Assembly: GCA_016713405.1 (NCBI GenBank)
Contig: JADJPF010000022.1
Coordinates: forward strand, 186,001 to 250,000
Reading direction: 5' to 3'
DNA: 64,000 nt
From: Blastocatellia bacterium
Lineage (GTDB): Bacteria; Acidobacteriota; Blastocatellia; Chloracidobacteriales; JADJPF01
The notes beneath the pieces are model-generated. The model ran no database searches. It was given only the letters and a program-made list of their open reading frames with translations, and was not told where the DNA came from. The position numbers and the translations under genes were made by a program. Below are positions 9,541 through 20,700 of this stretch, in pieces (position 1 is the stretch's first letter; every line of letters starts with the position of its first letter).

Positions 9541-10454
9541 ATGAAAAAACAACTAATATTATTACTTGTTATTATTGTGTTTTCGGCCATTTCAGCTAAA
9601 ACAGATGATGATCCAGAAGCTATCCTTGCTGCTAGCAAACCAGAAGATAAGCCTCGTCAAAGTGATAAGTTATTTGGAATCAAATATAAAGATATTTTAG
9701 TGCCGGAAACAGTTTTTATTAAAGATGGAAATTTCAACCGTGGTCAACCTAATCCAAATCTTGGTTGCCGAGATTGTGCGCGTAATGAACAACCTGTAGT
9801 AAAAATTCATATTTCTAGTTTTGAGATGGGGCGTTTTGAAGTAACTAATGCTCAATATGAACTTTTTGCTAAGGCAACAAACAGAGAAACAGCCGAATGG
9901 CGGCAATATTACAAAGAGAAAAGAGAAAATCATCCTGTAGTCAATGTTTCTTGGCAAGATGCACAAGCCTATTGTGCTTGGCTCCAAGCTAATACTGGCC
10001 GGGAATATCGCTTACCAACAGAAGCAGAATGGGAATATGCTGCGCGTGGCGGTCATACAGGTAATTATCCTACAGGTAACGAACTTGATCACAAAGATGC
10101 TAATTTTGGTGGTGGACAAAGCACAGTAGAAGTAAACAAATTTAAGCCTAATAGATTTGGTCTTTATAATGTGATTGGAAACGTTTGGGAATGGTGTTCT
10201 GATTGGTATAGCGAGACTTATTATAGCGAAAGTCCTACACAAGACCCTCAGGGCCTAGTCAAGGTCAATACCGTGTAATTCGTGGCGGCGGCTGGGAAGC
10301 TAAAGAAGACCATTGCCGACTAGCTAAACGTTTTTGGCATAATCCTGGCTTTCTGCTAAATGGTCGTGGCTTTCGTGTTGCAGTCACTATAAAACCTGCA
10401 AAATCAAATGATGTTAATGATGCAACCAAAATTTTACCTAACCTAAATAACTAA
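9541..10454 (+). pseudogene. Formylglycine-generating-enzyme (FGE-sulfatase/SUMF1) fold protein, one frameshift
   Basis: A signal peptide (1-19) is followed by an FGE-sulfatase domain: FEMGRFEVTNAQYELF, YRLPTEAEWEYAARGG and GNVWEWCSDWY. The first frame stops at 10278. One extra G in the GGG run at 10251-10253 carries it into YRVIRGGGW and NGRGFRVAV, the conserved C-terminal motifs of this fold, ending at 10454. The repaired length is about 304 residues. True FGE activates sulfatases, but many bacterial members of the fold only bind ligands, and the catalytic Cys pair is not evident. It is probably periplasmic. Its stop abuts the next ATG. Confidence 0.8.
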
Positions 10455-11083
10455 ATGATTAAAACTGACAATAAAGTAGTAGCAATTAGCGAAAACCAAA
10501 TAAATGATGCTGTTAATACCTTAACACTTGCTTTTGAAAAAGACCCTTTTCATCGATATGTTTTTGAAAATCACTTAAAACATTACCGAACTTTAGAACA
10601 AATTTTATTTAAGTATCTTACGGTAGTTAAATTTAAGCATAGCCAAAATATTCTTGGGGTGACAAGAGATAATAAATTAATGGGTATTGCTAATATTGAA
10701 TCACCTGAATATAAGGAATCTTTTTGGAAAAGCTATATTTCACCTGATGTTAGCAGTTTGCTGTTACAAATGATTTTAGTTTCTGGCCTTGTGCCAACTT
10801 ATCGATTAATTAAATACAGCCAACTAATAGGAGCTAAAAGCCAAAAAAACCTCATTTTTATTTAGTAGCATTAGGGTTAATCCACAAGGTCATGGTCAAG
10901 GCTATGGTAAATCTTTACTTAATCATTTACACGAATTATCACAACATCATCAACTTCGGTTGAGTTGCTCTAGACACGGCTAACCCTGATAATGTGCCGC
11001 TATATGAGCATTTTGGATACAAAGTAATTTCTAAAGAAACTTTTGGAAAAAGTCAATTTATGGTGTATGTTCAGAGCAAATAA
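10455..11083 (+). pseudogene. GNAT N-acetyltransferase, multiple frameshifts
   Basis: The first open part gives 136 residues and stops at 10865. Adding single bases at the A7 run 10843-10849, the GGG at 10874, the GG at 10958 and the T near 10971 restores a continuous protein. The repaired sequence has the acetyl-CoA loop (GVNPQGHGQGYGKSLL) and the C-terminal strand LDTANPDNVPLYEHFGYKV, both diagnostic of GNAT enzymes. The acceptor substrate is unknown. The ATG directly follows the stop of the FGE-fold gene, so the two were co-transcribed. Four indels in 130 bp could be a poorly read region or true decay. Confidence 0.75.
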
Positions 11084-11117
11084 AAATGAAAGGTAATGAT
11101 AATATTAATACAAAAGT

Positions 11118-12203
11118 ATGGCTAAAAATCAAGAAAACTTGCTAGTAAAATATAACAAAGCTATAAAAAATAATCCTACAGATATTTTTAGATATAAAGA
11201 TCGCGTTGATTATTACATAGTACAAAAACAATTAGATAAAGCTTTAGATGACTTAAATAAAATTATTGAAATAGAACCTAATAATGACCTTGCATACACT
11301 TGGAGAGCAACGTTTTATGAAGAACAAAACGAGCTAGAGAAAGCATTAAATGATTATAATAAAGCTATAGAAGTAGAGCCTAATATTGCTTATAATTATA
11401 CTTGTCGTGCAAATTTTTATACAAAGCAAAATTTCCTAGATAAAGCTTTAGATGACTTAAATAAAGCTGTCGAGGTAGAACCTAAATATGCTTATAGTTA
11501 TAGTTGTCGAGGTGATTTATATAGTAAGCAAAATATATTAGATAATGCTTTAGATGATTATAGTAAAGCTATAAAATTAGATAAAAATAATGCTTATTGT
11601 TATAGAAGACGTGCTGATATATATAAACAACAAAATTTGTTAGATAAAGCATTGAAAGATTTAAGTAAAGCTATAAAATTGGATCCAGATTATGCTTATG
11701 CTTATGTTTCTAGAGCAACAATATATATAGAGAAAAATTTATTGAGTAAAGCATTAAAAGATCTTAATAAAGCTATAGAATTAGATCCAAATTACCCATA
11801 TTATTATAAACGACGGGGTGATTTATATATAGAACTTAGATTATCAGATAAAGCCTTGGAGGATTATAATAAAGCTATAGAAGTAGATCCAAATTATAAA
11901 TATTGCTACTCTGACAGAGCAGAAATATATTATGCAAAAAATGAATTAGATAAAGCTATATATGATTTTAGTAAAGCTATAGAATTTGGCTTAGGAACCG
12001 CTTATATTTATGCTTATCGTGCAGAACTATATATAAAGCAAAATATCCTAGATAAAGCTCTTATGGATCTAAATAAATCTATAGAATTATGTTCGGAAAA
12101 ACATATCCCAGACCTAGACCAAATTTATAGTAATCGAGGGCTTGTTTATTTACGTGCTGGACAATCCTATTTAGCTTCATCAGAGATTACTAAAGGCTTA
12201 TAA
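11118..12203 (+). CDS. TPR-repeat protein (main open part)
   Basis: The 361 residues are almost wholly tandem 34-residue TPR units with the core LDKALDDLNKAIEVEPNYAY, about ten in a row. There is no signal peptide or membrane segment. Such arrays are protein-binding solenoids with no enzymatic activity of their own. The repeats are very alike and Tyr-rich, suggesting recent internal duplication. An in-frame TAA at 12201-12203 ends it mid-repeat, and further TPRs follow in the same frame. Confidence 0.88.
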   Translation: MAKNQENLLVKYNKAIKNNPTDIFRYKDRVDYYIVQKQLDKALDDLNKIIEIEPNNDLAYTWRATFYEEQNELEKALNDYNKAIEVEPNIAYNYTCRANFYTKQNFLDKALDDLNKAVEVEPKYAYSYSCRGDLYSKQNILDNALDDYSKAIKLDKNNAYCYRRRADIYKQQNLLDKALKDLSKAIKLDPDYAYAYVSRATIYIEKNLLSKALKDLNKAIELDPNYPYYYKRRGDLYIELRLSDKALEDYNKAIEVDPNYKYCYSDRAEIYYAKNELDKAIYDFSKAIEFGLGTAYIYAYRAELYIKQNILDKALMDLNKSIELCSEKHIPDLDQIYSNRGLVYLRAGQSYLASSEITKGL

Positions 12204-12485
12204 CTACTAGAGTTAGCTTTAGCTGATTTTAACAAAGCCTTAGAAATAAATCCTAGTCTTGTACAAGCTACTAACAATAGAGGGATTGTTTATTTAGGCA
12301 AAGAAAAAATAGATGAAGCTTTGAGAGATTTTAATAGGGTTATAGAAGTGTTAAACCCAAATTTTGCAGAAAGCTACTATAATCGAGGCATTCTTTATAA
12401 AGTTATAGGAAATTTAGAACAATCTACAATTGATTACAACAAAGCTATCGAGTTAGAGCCTGCTTATAAAGATTTTCCTTATTAA
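12204..12485 (+). pseudogene. C-terminal TPR remainder behind an in-frame stop
   Basis: Directly after TAA 12201-12203 the same reading frame stays open for 93 codons to TAA 12483-12485. It encodes about two and a half more TPRs (ALADFNKALEINPS, ALRDFNRVIEV, STIDYNKAIELEPAY). With the upstream part it would be a 455-residue protein. No start codon or ribosome-binding site marks it as a separate gene, so a nonsense change or base-call error best explains it. Confidence 0.6.
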
Positions 12486-12492
12486 AAACATC

Positions 12493-12530
12493 GCTTTGGG
12501 GGCGAGCAAGATGCTCGCGTTCCCAAAGGC
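12493..12530. terminator. Bidirectional hairpin between convergent genes
   Basis: GCGAGCA/TGCTCGC arms (12502-12508, 12512-12518) with a 3-nt loop are extended by TTTGGG/CCCAAA outer arms. It lies between the stop of the TPR gene and the stop of the fatty acyl-CoA reductase gene, so it can end transcription from both sides. This GC-rich hairpin looks like a dispersed intergenic repeat. Confidence 0.65.
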
Positions 12531-12542
12531 TTAAACTCTTAA

Positions 12543-14528
12543 TTAGAAATGGACTCCTCGCAATATTTCTTGTAGTGCAAGTTGCTCTGTAGTCATTTGA
12601 GAAGCCTTGCCATCTTTCTTTCCTTTTGCAGCGTCCGAATCTGGAAACATACGAAAACTTGTATTCATTATAATCTGTGCAATCTTTGGAACTAAGGCAT
12701 GAAGAATTTCTCCAAAAACACCTAACCGAGTAGCTATTCTTACAGGCTTATGGACTATTGCATCTACAATTAAATTTGCTGCTTCTGTTGGCAGTAGTGC
12801 AGGAACATTTTGATAAATTTTTGTTGGTGCAATCATAGGAGTTTTTACTAGCGGCATATTGATAGTCGTAAATTTAATACCAACATCAACAAACTCTGAT
12901 GCAGCGCAACGAGTCCAAGCATCTAGTGCAGACTTTGACGCTACATAGGCTGAAAAGCGTGGGGCATTAGTCAAAACGCCTATTGATGAAATGTTGATAA
13001 CATGGCCTCGCTTTTGAGCTATCATTTTTGGTAGCAAGCCCATTGTTAGCCGCAATGCACCAAAATAGTTAAGCTGCATAGTTCGTTCAAAGTCATGAAA
13101 TCTATCATAGCTTGATTCAATGCTACGACGAATTGAACGCCCTGCATTGTTGATTAATATGTCTACGCTGCCATGATTTTCTATCAATAGTTTTATAAAA
13201 CGGTCACAATCCGCCATATCAGCAACATCAACAGCATAGGTGACAACATCTAAGCCATGCTCATTGATTTCTTTTTTAGCTGCTGCAAGTTTTTCTTCAT
13301 CCCGACCACAAATAATAGTTGTAGCACCAGCCTCAGCCACTCTATAAGCTGTAGCTAGTCCAATTCCAGAAGAGCCGCCTGTTATAACTACAACTTTGCC
13401 TGCAACTTGACCACGCAGGGTTTTATCAATTGAAAGGTCTGGATCTAGGTTTCGTTCCCAATAATCCCAAAGTTTTTCTGCATAATCATCTAATTTTGGA
13501 CAGCTAATTCCACTACCTTTAAGTGCTGCGGCTGCATCACGATTATCAAAACGGGTTGGATAATTTACAAATGAAAGAATATCTTCTGGTAGTCCTAAAT
13601 CTGTCATTATAGCGTCTTTAACTCGTCTAACTGGAGCTAATGACATCATCCCATTTCTAATAGCTTTAGGGATAAAACCAAATAAAGCTGCATTAATACG
13701 CAGGCTCATAGTAGGAGCATGTGCAGCACGCGCCAAAGTGTTAAGGACATCTCCAATTCTCATTGGTTCAGGGTCAGTTAAATGAAAACATTTGCCGTCT
13801 AAATTTGGTTGATGGGCTATGTAGTCCATTGCATCCACTACATAATCAACAGGGACAATATTAATTCGCCCGCCTTCAATGCCTATAGTTGGCATCCAGG
13901 GCGGTAAAACTTGGCGGATACGTTGGATAAGCTTAAAGAAATAATATGGGCCATCGATTTTATCCATTTCGCCTGTTTTAGAATCTCCAACTACTGAGCC
14001 TGGGCGATAAATGCGAAAAGCTCCTTTAACTTCTTTACGAACAATCTTTTCTGATTCATGTTTAGTTGCAAAATATGGATGTTGTAGATTTTCAGCTTCT
14101 TCAAACATATCTTCTCGAAAAATGCCTTCAAACATCCCGGCTGCTGCAATTGAGCTAACATGATGGAAACACTTTGCAGCAATTATATTTGCTAAAGCGC
14201 TGGTGTTATGAGTGCCTGTAATGTTGACAGCTATTTGCTGTTCGGCACTAGCTTTTAGGTCATAAACTGCTGCTAAGTGAAAGAAATGATCTACTTTATT
14301 TAAGTTTTTTATATCCTCTGGAGATAAGCCTAGATTAGGCATTAACAAATCACCAAAAACGGCTATTGCTTGTTCTTTAGTAACACCCCAGTAACTAAGT
14401 AAAGCATCAATCTTACTTTCGCTTTCTTGTCTAATAAGAAAATATACTACACTATCTTTTCTTCCTAATAATTTTTTGACCAAGCGTTTACCTATTAAAC
14501 CAGATGCTCCAGTAACAAAATACTGCAT
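12543..14528 (-). CDS. Fatty acyl-CoA reductase (alcohol-forming), two-SDR-domain type
   Basis: The protein has 661 residues and two Rossmann domains. The N-terminal one is an extended SDR (TGASGLIG at 7-14, FHLAAVYDL, HHVSSIAAAG, NIVPVDYVVDAMD). The C-terminal one is a classical SDR (TGGSSGIGLA near 379, NNAGRSIRRS, catalytic YVASK). Length and motifs, including YPTRFD and LVKTPMIAPTKIYQ, closely match the Marinobacter fatty acyl-CoA reductase that makes fatty alcohols for wax esters. It should reduce acyl-CoA to alcohol with NADPH in two steps. No wax-ester synthase is in the window. The ROK gene lies just upstream, so the two may be co-transcribed. Confidence 0.93.
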   Translation of the reverse strand: MQYFVTGASGLIGKRLVKKLLGRKDSVVYFLIRQESESKIDALLSYWGVTKEQAIAVFGDLLMPNLGLSPEDIKNLNKVDHFFHLAAVYDLKASAEQQIAVNITGTHNTSALANIIAAKCFHHVSSIAAAGMFEGIFREDMFEEAENLQHPYFATKHESEKIVRKEVKGAFRIYRPGSVVGDSKTGEMDKIDGPYYFFKLIQRIRQVLPPWMPTIGIEGGRINIVPVDYVVDAMDYIAHQPNLDGKCFHLTDPEPMRIGDVLNTLARAAHAPTMSLRINAALFGFIPKAIRNGMMSLAPVRRVKDAIMTDLGLPEDILSFVNYPTRFDNRDAAAALKGSGISCPKLDDYAEKLWDYWERNLDPDLSIDKTLRGQVAGKVVVITGGSSGIGLATAYRVAEAGATTIICGRDEEKLAAAKKEINEHGLDVVTYAVDVADMADCDRFIKLLIENHGSVDILINNAGRSIRRSIESSYDRFHDFERTMQLNYFGALRLTMGLLPKMIAQKRGHVINISSIGVLTNAPRFSAYVASKSALDAWTRCAASEFVDVGIKFTTINMPLVKTPMIAPTKIYQNVPALLPTEAANLIVDAIVHKPVRIATRLGVFGEILHALVPKIAQIIMNTSFRMFPDSDAAKGKKDGKASQMTTEQLALQEILRGVHF

Positions 14529-14553
14529 GTTTTATCTCCCTTTTTTCAAATAT

Positions 14554-15522
14554 TTATTGTCGCATTGCTGTTTCTACATCATAAGCCATCATTGCGGCGC
14601 CTATTACGCCAGCATCATTTCCTAAACCGCCATCAGTAATTTTGCAGTCTGCAAGAAGGTGAGCAAAACTATATTTATTAGCTGCTTGCTCAATAGCAGT
14701 AATTAAAAACTCACCTGCTCCCATAACAGGGCCGCCCAAAACAACTATTTCTAAATTAAGCAAATTAATAACATTAGCAATAGTTAAGCCTAAATAATTA
14801 GCAGTTTCCAGCAAAATAGCACGAGCAAATTTATCACCTTTGCTAGCGGCTTCTACTATATCTTCACAAGTAAGCTTATTTTTCATTTGACTAGCTAGTA
14901 GTGATTCAGTAGCAAAACATGGATCAACAAAAAGCTGTTCTCTAGTACGACGGACAATATTTGGCCCAGAAGCAATTGTTTCTAAACAGCCTTGTGAACC
15001 ACAACTACAGTCTAGGTCTTGGCTGCCTATTTTCATATGCCCAAATTCACCTGCATAACCTCGCACCCCGTGTTGGAGTTGCCCATTTAATACTAGTCCG
15101 CTTCCAATACCTGTTCCTAAATAAATATAAATAACATCATTCATATTTAATGCTGCACCACAACGCCATTCACCATAAGTTGCAGCATTAGCATCATTAT
15201 CAATAATTACAGGTAGCCCAATAGCTTGAACTATTTCATGATGAACATTTATATTTGAAACATCTGGTAAATTAGGCAAAACTTTAACTTGTTGGGCTTG
15301 ATAATCCACTAGTCCAGAAACTGCTAGTCCAACGGCTGCAATAGGCAGTGGTGCATCAGCACGCGTTTGTTTAATTAAATCTATAAGCCCATCAACTAAA
15401 GTTCGTCCATTTACAAGTTCTGTTGGTACTCGATCTTGCTTAATAATTTTTCCAGCAGTATCAACTATAGCTATTCGTGTAGAACGTCCTAAATCAACAC
15501 CTATATATAAAGTATTATCCAT
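14554..15522 (-). CDS. ROK-family sugar kinase (glucokinase-like)
   Basis: The frame extends to 15558, but the ATG at 15522 has AGAAGG nine bases upstream and directly begins the ASKHA fold (MDNTLYIGVDLG, phosphate-1 loop). The product has 322 residues. It has the second phosphate loop YIYLGTGIGSGLV, the ROK zinc motif CSCGSQGCLE, and the adenosine motif (LGGPVMG). It has no N-terminal winged helix, so it is an enzyme rather than a repressor. The expected reaction is ATP-dependent phosphorylation of glucose or a related hexose in the cytoplasm. The sugar cannot be fixed from sequence alone. Confidence 0.92.
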   Translation of the reverse strand: MDNTLYIGVDLGRSTRIAIVDTAGKIIKQDRVPTELVNGRTLVDGLIDLIKQTRADAPLPIAAVGLAVSGLVDYQAQQVKVLPNLPDVSNINVHHEIVQAIGLPVIIDNDANAATYGEWRCGAALNMNDVIYIYLGTGIGSGLVLNGQLQHGVRGYAGEFGHMKIGSQDLDCSCGSQGCLETIASGPNIVRRTREQLFVDPCFATESLLASQMKNKLTCEDIVEAASKGDKFARAILLETANYLGLTIANVINLLNLEIVVLGGPVMGAGEFLITAIEQAANKYSFAHLLADCKITDGGLGNDAGVIGAAMMAYDVETAMRQ

Positions 15523-15561
15523 AACCAACAGCCTTCTTTTATATATTATCAGACACAAGTT

Positions 15562-17686
15562 TTAATAATTAACTTTTTGAATATGTTTAATAGCCCAAAA
15601 AGCCTTTGCTCTAACGCCTTCATCTTCATCTTTGCGCAAGCGGTCTTCAAGTGCTGGTAGAACTTGCATTTGAGCAATTTCGCCTAAAGCTTGAGCAGAA
15701 GCAAAACGGACATTTGCATCTGAGCGCAGTAGAGCTTCTGTAAGTTCTGGACAAGCACGAGCATCTTTTAAGTGACCTAGGGCTAAGGCTGCTTCGCTTG
15801 CTAGTAAACTAGCTTCACTTGCTAGAGCATCTATCAACAAAGGGACAAGTTCAACACTAGCAAGACGACCAGCCGCGGCAGCGGCAAAGCGAGCAGTATC
15901 AAAATCATATGAACGCATTGCACTTTCTAGCTGCATTTGAACGGCAGGACTAGCAGCGCGACCAAAACGGGCTAGAGCTAGAGATGCTGATCCTTTTACT
16001 TTAGGACTTTTATCTTTTAATGCTGCGGCTAAAGCATCTATTGCTAATAAATCTGCCGAATATTTTAACTTAGAAATAGCATCTAGCCGGATTTCTTCAT
16101 TTTTATCTTGCAAGAGTTCAAAAGGACTACTTTTTTGCTTTATTTGTAAAAGCAAAGTTTGACAAATACCATCTTGTGAAATAGAACTTTCACTGCTTAC
16201 ATCTGCTTCAACTTTTTTAGACCAAACAATTGCACCTGTATGAGTATCAAAAAGTTGTGCAATAACATAAACCTTGTCTTCAACAGAAATAAAGCTTGTA
16301 GTTAAAATAGCATCAACACCAAGTTCTTGGCCTATTTCAGAGGGGTTTATTTCTAGATTAATATATTTAGCAACTTGACTTGCAGGGCGAACAGACAAAG
16401 ACTTAAATTTGCTAAATTCTGTTATTAAAGTTTCTAGTAAAGCCATTCCCCAAATTTCATCATAAAGCCCACCAAGTTTTTTTGGTGGCATAATGGCTAA
16501 AGTCTTGTGTTGACCAGCAATTAAAGGAAAATCATCATCAGAAGTTAAGCTATTTTGATTTTCACCTGCAAGGTCACTAATAACTATTTTAGTTGGAGCA
16601 GTTGCAGCATTAACCTCTTTATTACTACCACTACTAGCATCTTGTTTACTAGCTTCTTTACTAACTTCTTTAATAACAGTAGTTTCCCGTATATTACTTG
16701 GTAAAGATAGTCCTAATGTAGCAACTGGACTAGCAGCAGGTTTTGATGTTCGCCGCAAGGATTTTGGCAAAAGTCTATCTAACCAACTAATTTTTGCATT
16801 TTCTACAGGAGCAAAAGGTTTAATAATTCCATCTGGTACAGCTTTGTTGGCAGAGGCTTCTGAACCAATAAACTTTAAGTCTGCAATCATTTCTGGCATT
16901 GATTGATAGCGTTTATCAGCGTCTTTTGCCATTGAGCGTTCTAAAAGCTCTTGAAAGCCTGGTGCAATATTGCTGTTTAGTTCTGTTACTGCACGTGGAG
17001 TTTGTTCACAAACAGATTTAATGATGTCTCGTGGATCCTTACCTGTAAAAGGTTTTATACCTGTTGCCATTTCATAAAGAACTGTTCCAAAAGAAAAAAT
17101 ATCACTACGTCTATCAATTCGCTCACGTCTAGATTGTTCTGGTGACATATAGGCAGGCGTGCCAGGAGTCTCAATTATTCCCATCATATCTAGCTGACGG
17201 GTAAGAGAATTTTTCTCATAAATATTTTTTGCTAAGCCAAAATCTAACACTTTTGCCTGACCACGAGGAGTAATCATTATATTTTGGGGCTTGATGTCTC
17301 GGTGAACTATTCCAACATATTGCGCTAGAAAGCGCGTCTGCTACTTGTAAGGCAATAGAAATCAATGTGTTATTAGCTAGAGGTTGGTTATTTATAGTCT
17401 GTTTTAAGGTTTGGCCTTCTACATACTGCATAACAATAAAAAACTGGCTATCTTTTTCCTGAATTTCATAAATCATACAAATATTAGGGTGATCCAGTAC
17501 TGAAGCTAGCCGAGCTTCACGAGCAAATCTTTTGCGGGCCGTATCATTGGTTAATAAATCACTAGAAAGCAGTTTTAAGACTACTGTCCTATCTAATTGG
17601 GTGTCATGTGCCTTGTAGACTTGTCCCATACCACCTTTACCCAATATTTCTAGTATCTTGTATTGAGCTACTGTTTTTCCAATCAT
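15562..17686 (-). CDS. Ser/Thr protein kinase with FlgO/TolB-like domain and HEAT repeats (one frameshift)
   Basis: Two overlapping frames (17686-17216 and 17277-15562) join through a frameshift near 17320-17328 that restores GIVHRDIKPQNIM. The kinase has the glycine loop GKGGMGQVY, HRDIKPQN, DFGLAKN and SPEQSRR. A Ser/Thr/Lys-rich linker leads to a FlgO/TolB-N-like domain (KTLAIMPPKKLG through DTHTGAIVWSKKVEAD). The C-terminal 180 residues are HEAT-like repeats (DAIAALAAALKDKSPKVKGSA style). No membrane helix is visible, so it is probably cytoplasmic. Total length would be about 708 residues. It sits between the ROK gene and a second large kinase on the same strand. Confidence 0.88.
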
Positions 17687-17761
17687 TTCCAGCCCCCTTA
17701 AAATATTGGCTCTAGTAAAATTAACTTATTTTAAGCACAATTTAGAGAAAAACAACTACCA

Positions 17762-20700
17762 TTAAGAGCTAGATTTACTTTTTATTAAAGTTTGGTATTT
17801 ATACTTTAACAATGGATTTTTCTCTATTGCCTCATCAAGTAAGGTCTTTGACTCAAGCAAAACAGTTTCTTTTGATATGTCAAATTCGGCTTTTAATGAT
17901 AAAACAATAGATTTTAATGCTTTTGCTTCCAATAATTTATCATTAAATTGCTCGGCTTTTGTAAGTAATTCTATAGCTTTTTGAATTTCTAAGGTAATTT
18001 TTTCTTTTTTCTCCCTTTTCCAATAAGCTTCTTGATAAAAACATTCTGCTAATTTTAAGTAAATTTCTGCGCTTTCGTTATTTAGCTCTAAGGCTTTTTG
18101 AAAATTATTTTTGGCTTGCTGAAAAGAATCTTTAGGAGAAAGATTTTTGATTATTAAATTACGGGCAGTTAATGTATCAACCTCAGCTAATCTTAAGTAA
18201 AGTTCTGGGTTGTTTTTATTACGATTAATCCCTTCTTCACAAGCAAAACGAGCTTTTTTTAAGCTTTCTGTAGCATCCAGGTTTTGATTAATACTATATT
18301 CAGCCGCTACTAACCAGGCTTCAGATAAAAATCTATATCCATCAGCAAAAGGGCCTAGTTTAAGACCTTTTTCAAAACTTTCTACTGATTTTTTTACTGA
18401 CTCTGTTGGGTCAAGTCCTGCGGCTAGCTCATAACGTGCTTTGGTACGAAAAGAAATGCCTATGTTATTGTGTGGATAAGGATGATTAGGATTAATTGCT
18501 ATAGCATTTTGATAGGTTTCAATAGCTAAATTTAGCCATTTTTCAGGATTTGTTCCACAAAATAAGTCATATTCTCCCATAATTTCATAGGTATTTCCCA
18601 AGGCATTATGGTTAAAAAGGTCTGTTTTATTAAGCTCTATAGCTTTTTTATGGTTCTCTATTGAGTAATTTAATGAGTTAATAGCATCAAGCCCTATGCT
18701 AAATTCATAACGTCCTTTTTGCCAGTAAATATCACCTAAGTTTTTATAAATAAAATCATAGGATAGGTTTTGTTTTAGAGCAGTGTTATAAGTAGCTAGA
18801 GCTTTTTCTAGAGTTGGACGCGGATCTTGGCCTAGAGTCATTTCCTGAGAAGCTTTTCTATAGTAGGCTGCTCCTAAATAAGCATAAGGAATGCCTGCTA
18901 GTTCTCCAGTAATATTAGTTTTTTGAGACTTAGCTTTCTGCTCATTAAGGTCAATAGCTTTTTGAGCCATAACAATAGTTTTATCAAATGCTACTGGATC
19001 TTGGCCTAATCTGATTTGATATAGCCCTAATGTATGGTAAATCTTAGCTTTAGTTATATGTGTGCTACTATTTTCTGGATTAACAATTAAAGCTTTATCA
19101 CAAGCAGCTAAAGCTTGCTCAGATGTAGCTTCGGGGGATTCACCTGTGTCAAACATAATTTCCATTAATTTTAAGTTTCTCTCTGCTTCTAGTTCATAAA
19201 GCCCTGCATCACTGCGAGCAATATCTATAGCTTGTTGAAAGGCTAGTTTAGCTAAATCTAGGTCTTGTGTAGCAGATTTGTAATCACCATTTTTAAGCTT
19301 TCCCACAGCCATTTGTTGATAAATTCTGCCTTCTAAGCGTTTAGCATCATATAGCCAGGGTAGTTCTGTAAAAGCATCTTTAGATTTTGCCAAAGCAATA
19401 TCAAATTGGTCTTGATAAAAGGCTATTAACCCTTCTGCATATAATCTATTTACGCTATTTTCACTACCGATTTTTAAGTATTTAATGGCAGGATCACAAT
19501 ATAAAGCTTTTAGTTCTGCTAATCTACGTTCTTGAGCTTCTTTGTTAGAAATAAATTTTACTTCATTACGTAATTTTTGGTATAGTTCAGCTAAAACATA
19601 ACCTAAAACATAAGCATTATCAGGTGTTTTATAATTATTCTCCCAGGATTTTTCTAAATATAGCCGGGCCATTTCATAATCTTGCAAAGCTAAATAGCCA
19701 CAACCAAGAGAGTAGTAGCCTGGGCCTTTTGCTAAATATCCTTCTGACGCAATTTTTTCATTAATCGCCTTAAGTCGTTTTTCTATTAAAACTCTTGCTC
19801 CTTGAGTGTTATTAAGAGGTAAAGAATTTGAATAGCGCAAAAGTTGTTCTATTTCTTTTACTTCCTGACCAAAAACTTGTGTAATTCTTTCTCGCTCTTT
19901 AGATAGCCAACTAGTCCTAATCCACATACCTGTAGAAAACATAATTAATAGTGCTACTAGAGATGCTATTGCTACTTTTGCTTTATGTTTTTTTATAAAT
20001 TTTTTTAATCTGTAGGTTTTTGATGTTCTAGCTGTAATCGCTTCACCATTTAAGTAAAGCTCTAAATCTGTAGCTAGTGCTTTTGCTGATGGATAACGAA
20101 GTTGAGGATCTTTTTCTAAACATTTCATTACAATAATATTTAGATCCTCGGCAATTGCATCATTTATTTCTTTAAGTGGAGTTGGAGCATCTTGGGTAAT
20201 TTTTAAAATTACATCAAAATAGTTTTTTCCCTTAAATGGAAGTTCTTCCCCTAAAAGCTCATATAAAGTGACTCCAAGACTATAAACATCCGTTCGACGA
20301 TCTAAAAGATGTGTTCTGCCTTTTCCTTGTTCAGGTGACATATAAGAAGGTGTACCTAATATTACCCCTGCACCTGTTCCATTAATTTCGCCAACCTCCC
20401 GGGCTAAGCCAAAATCTACAATACAAGGCGACCATCCTTTATCATCAGTATTTTCAACTAATATATTTGATGGTTTTATATCTCGATGTATAAGTCCTTG
20501 TTTATGTGCAGTATGTAAAGCTTCTGAGACATCTTTAATAATTTTTACTTTCTGCTCAACACTTAATGTTTCCTTAGCTCTATCCAAGGAAATACCATTA
20601 ATATATTGCATTGCAATATATTGACGACCTTGAAATTCTCCTATTTCATAGATTTTACAAATATTTTCATGTTCAATTCTTGCTTGAAGCCTAGCTTCCC

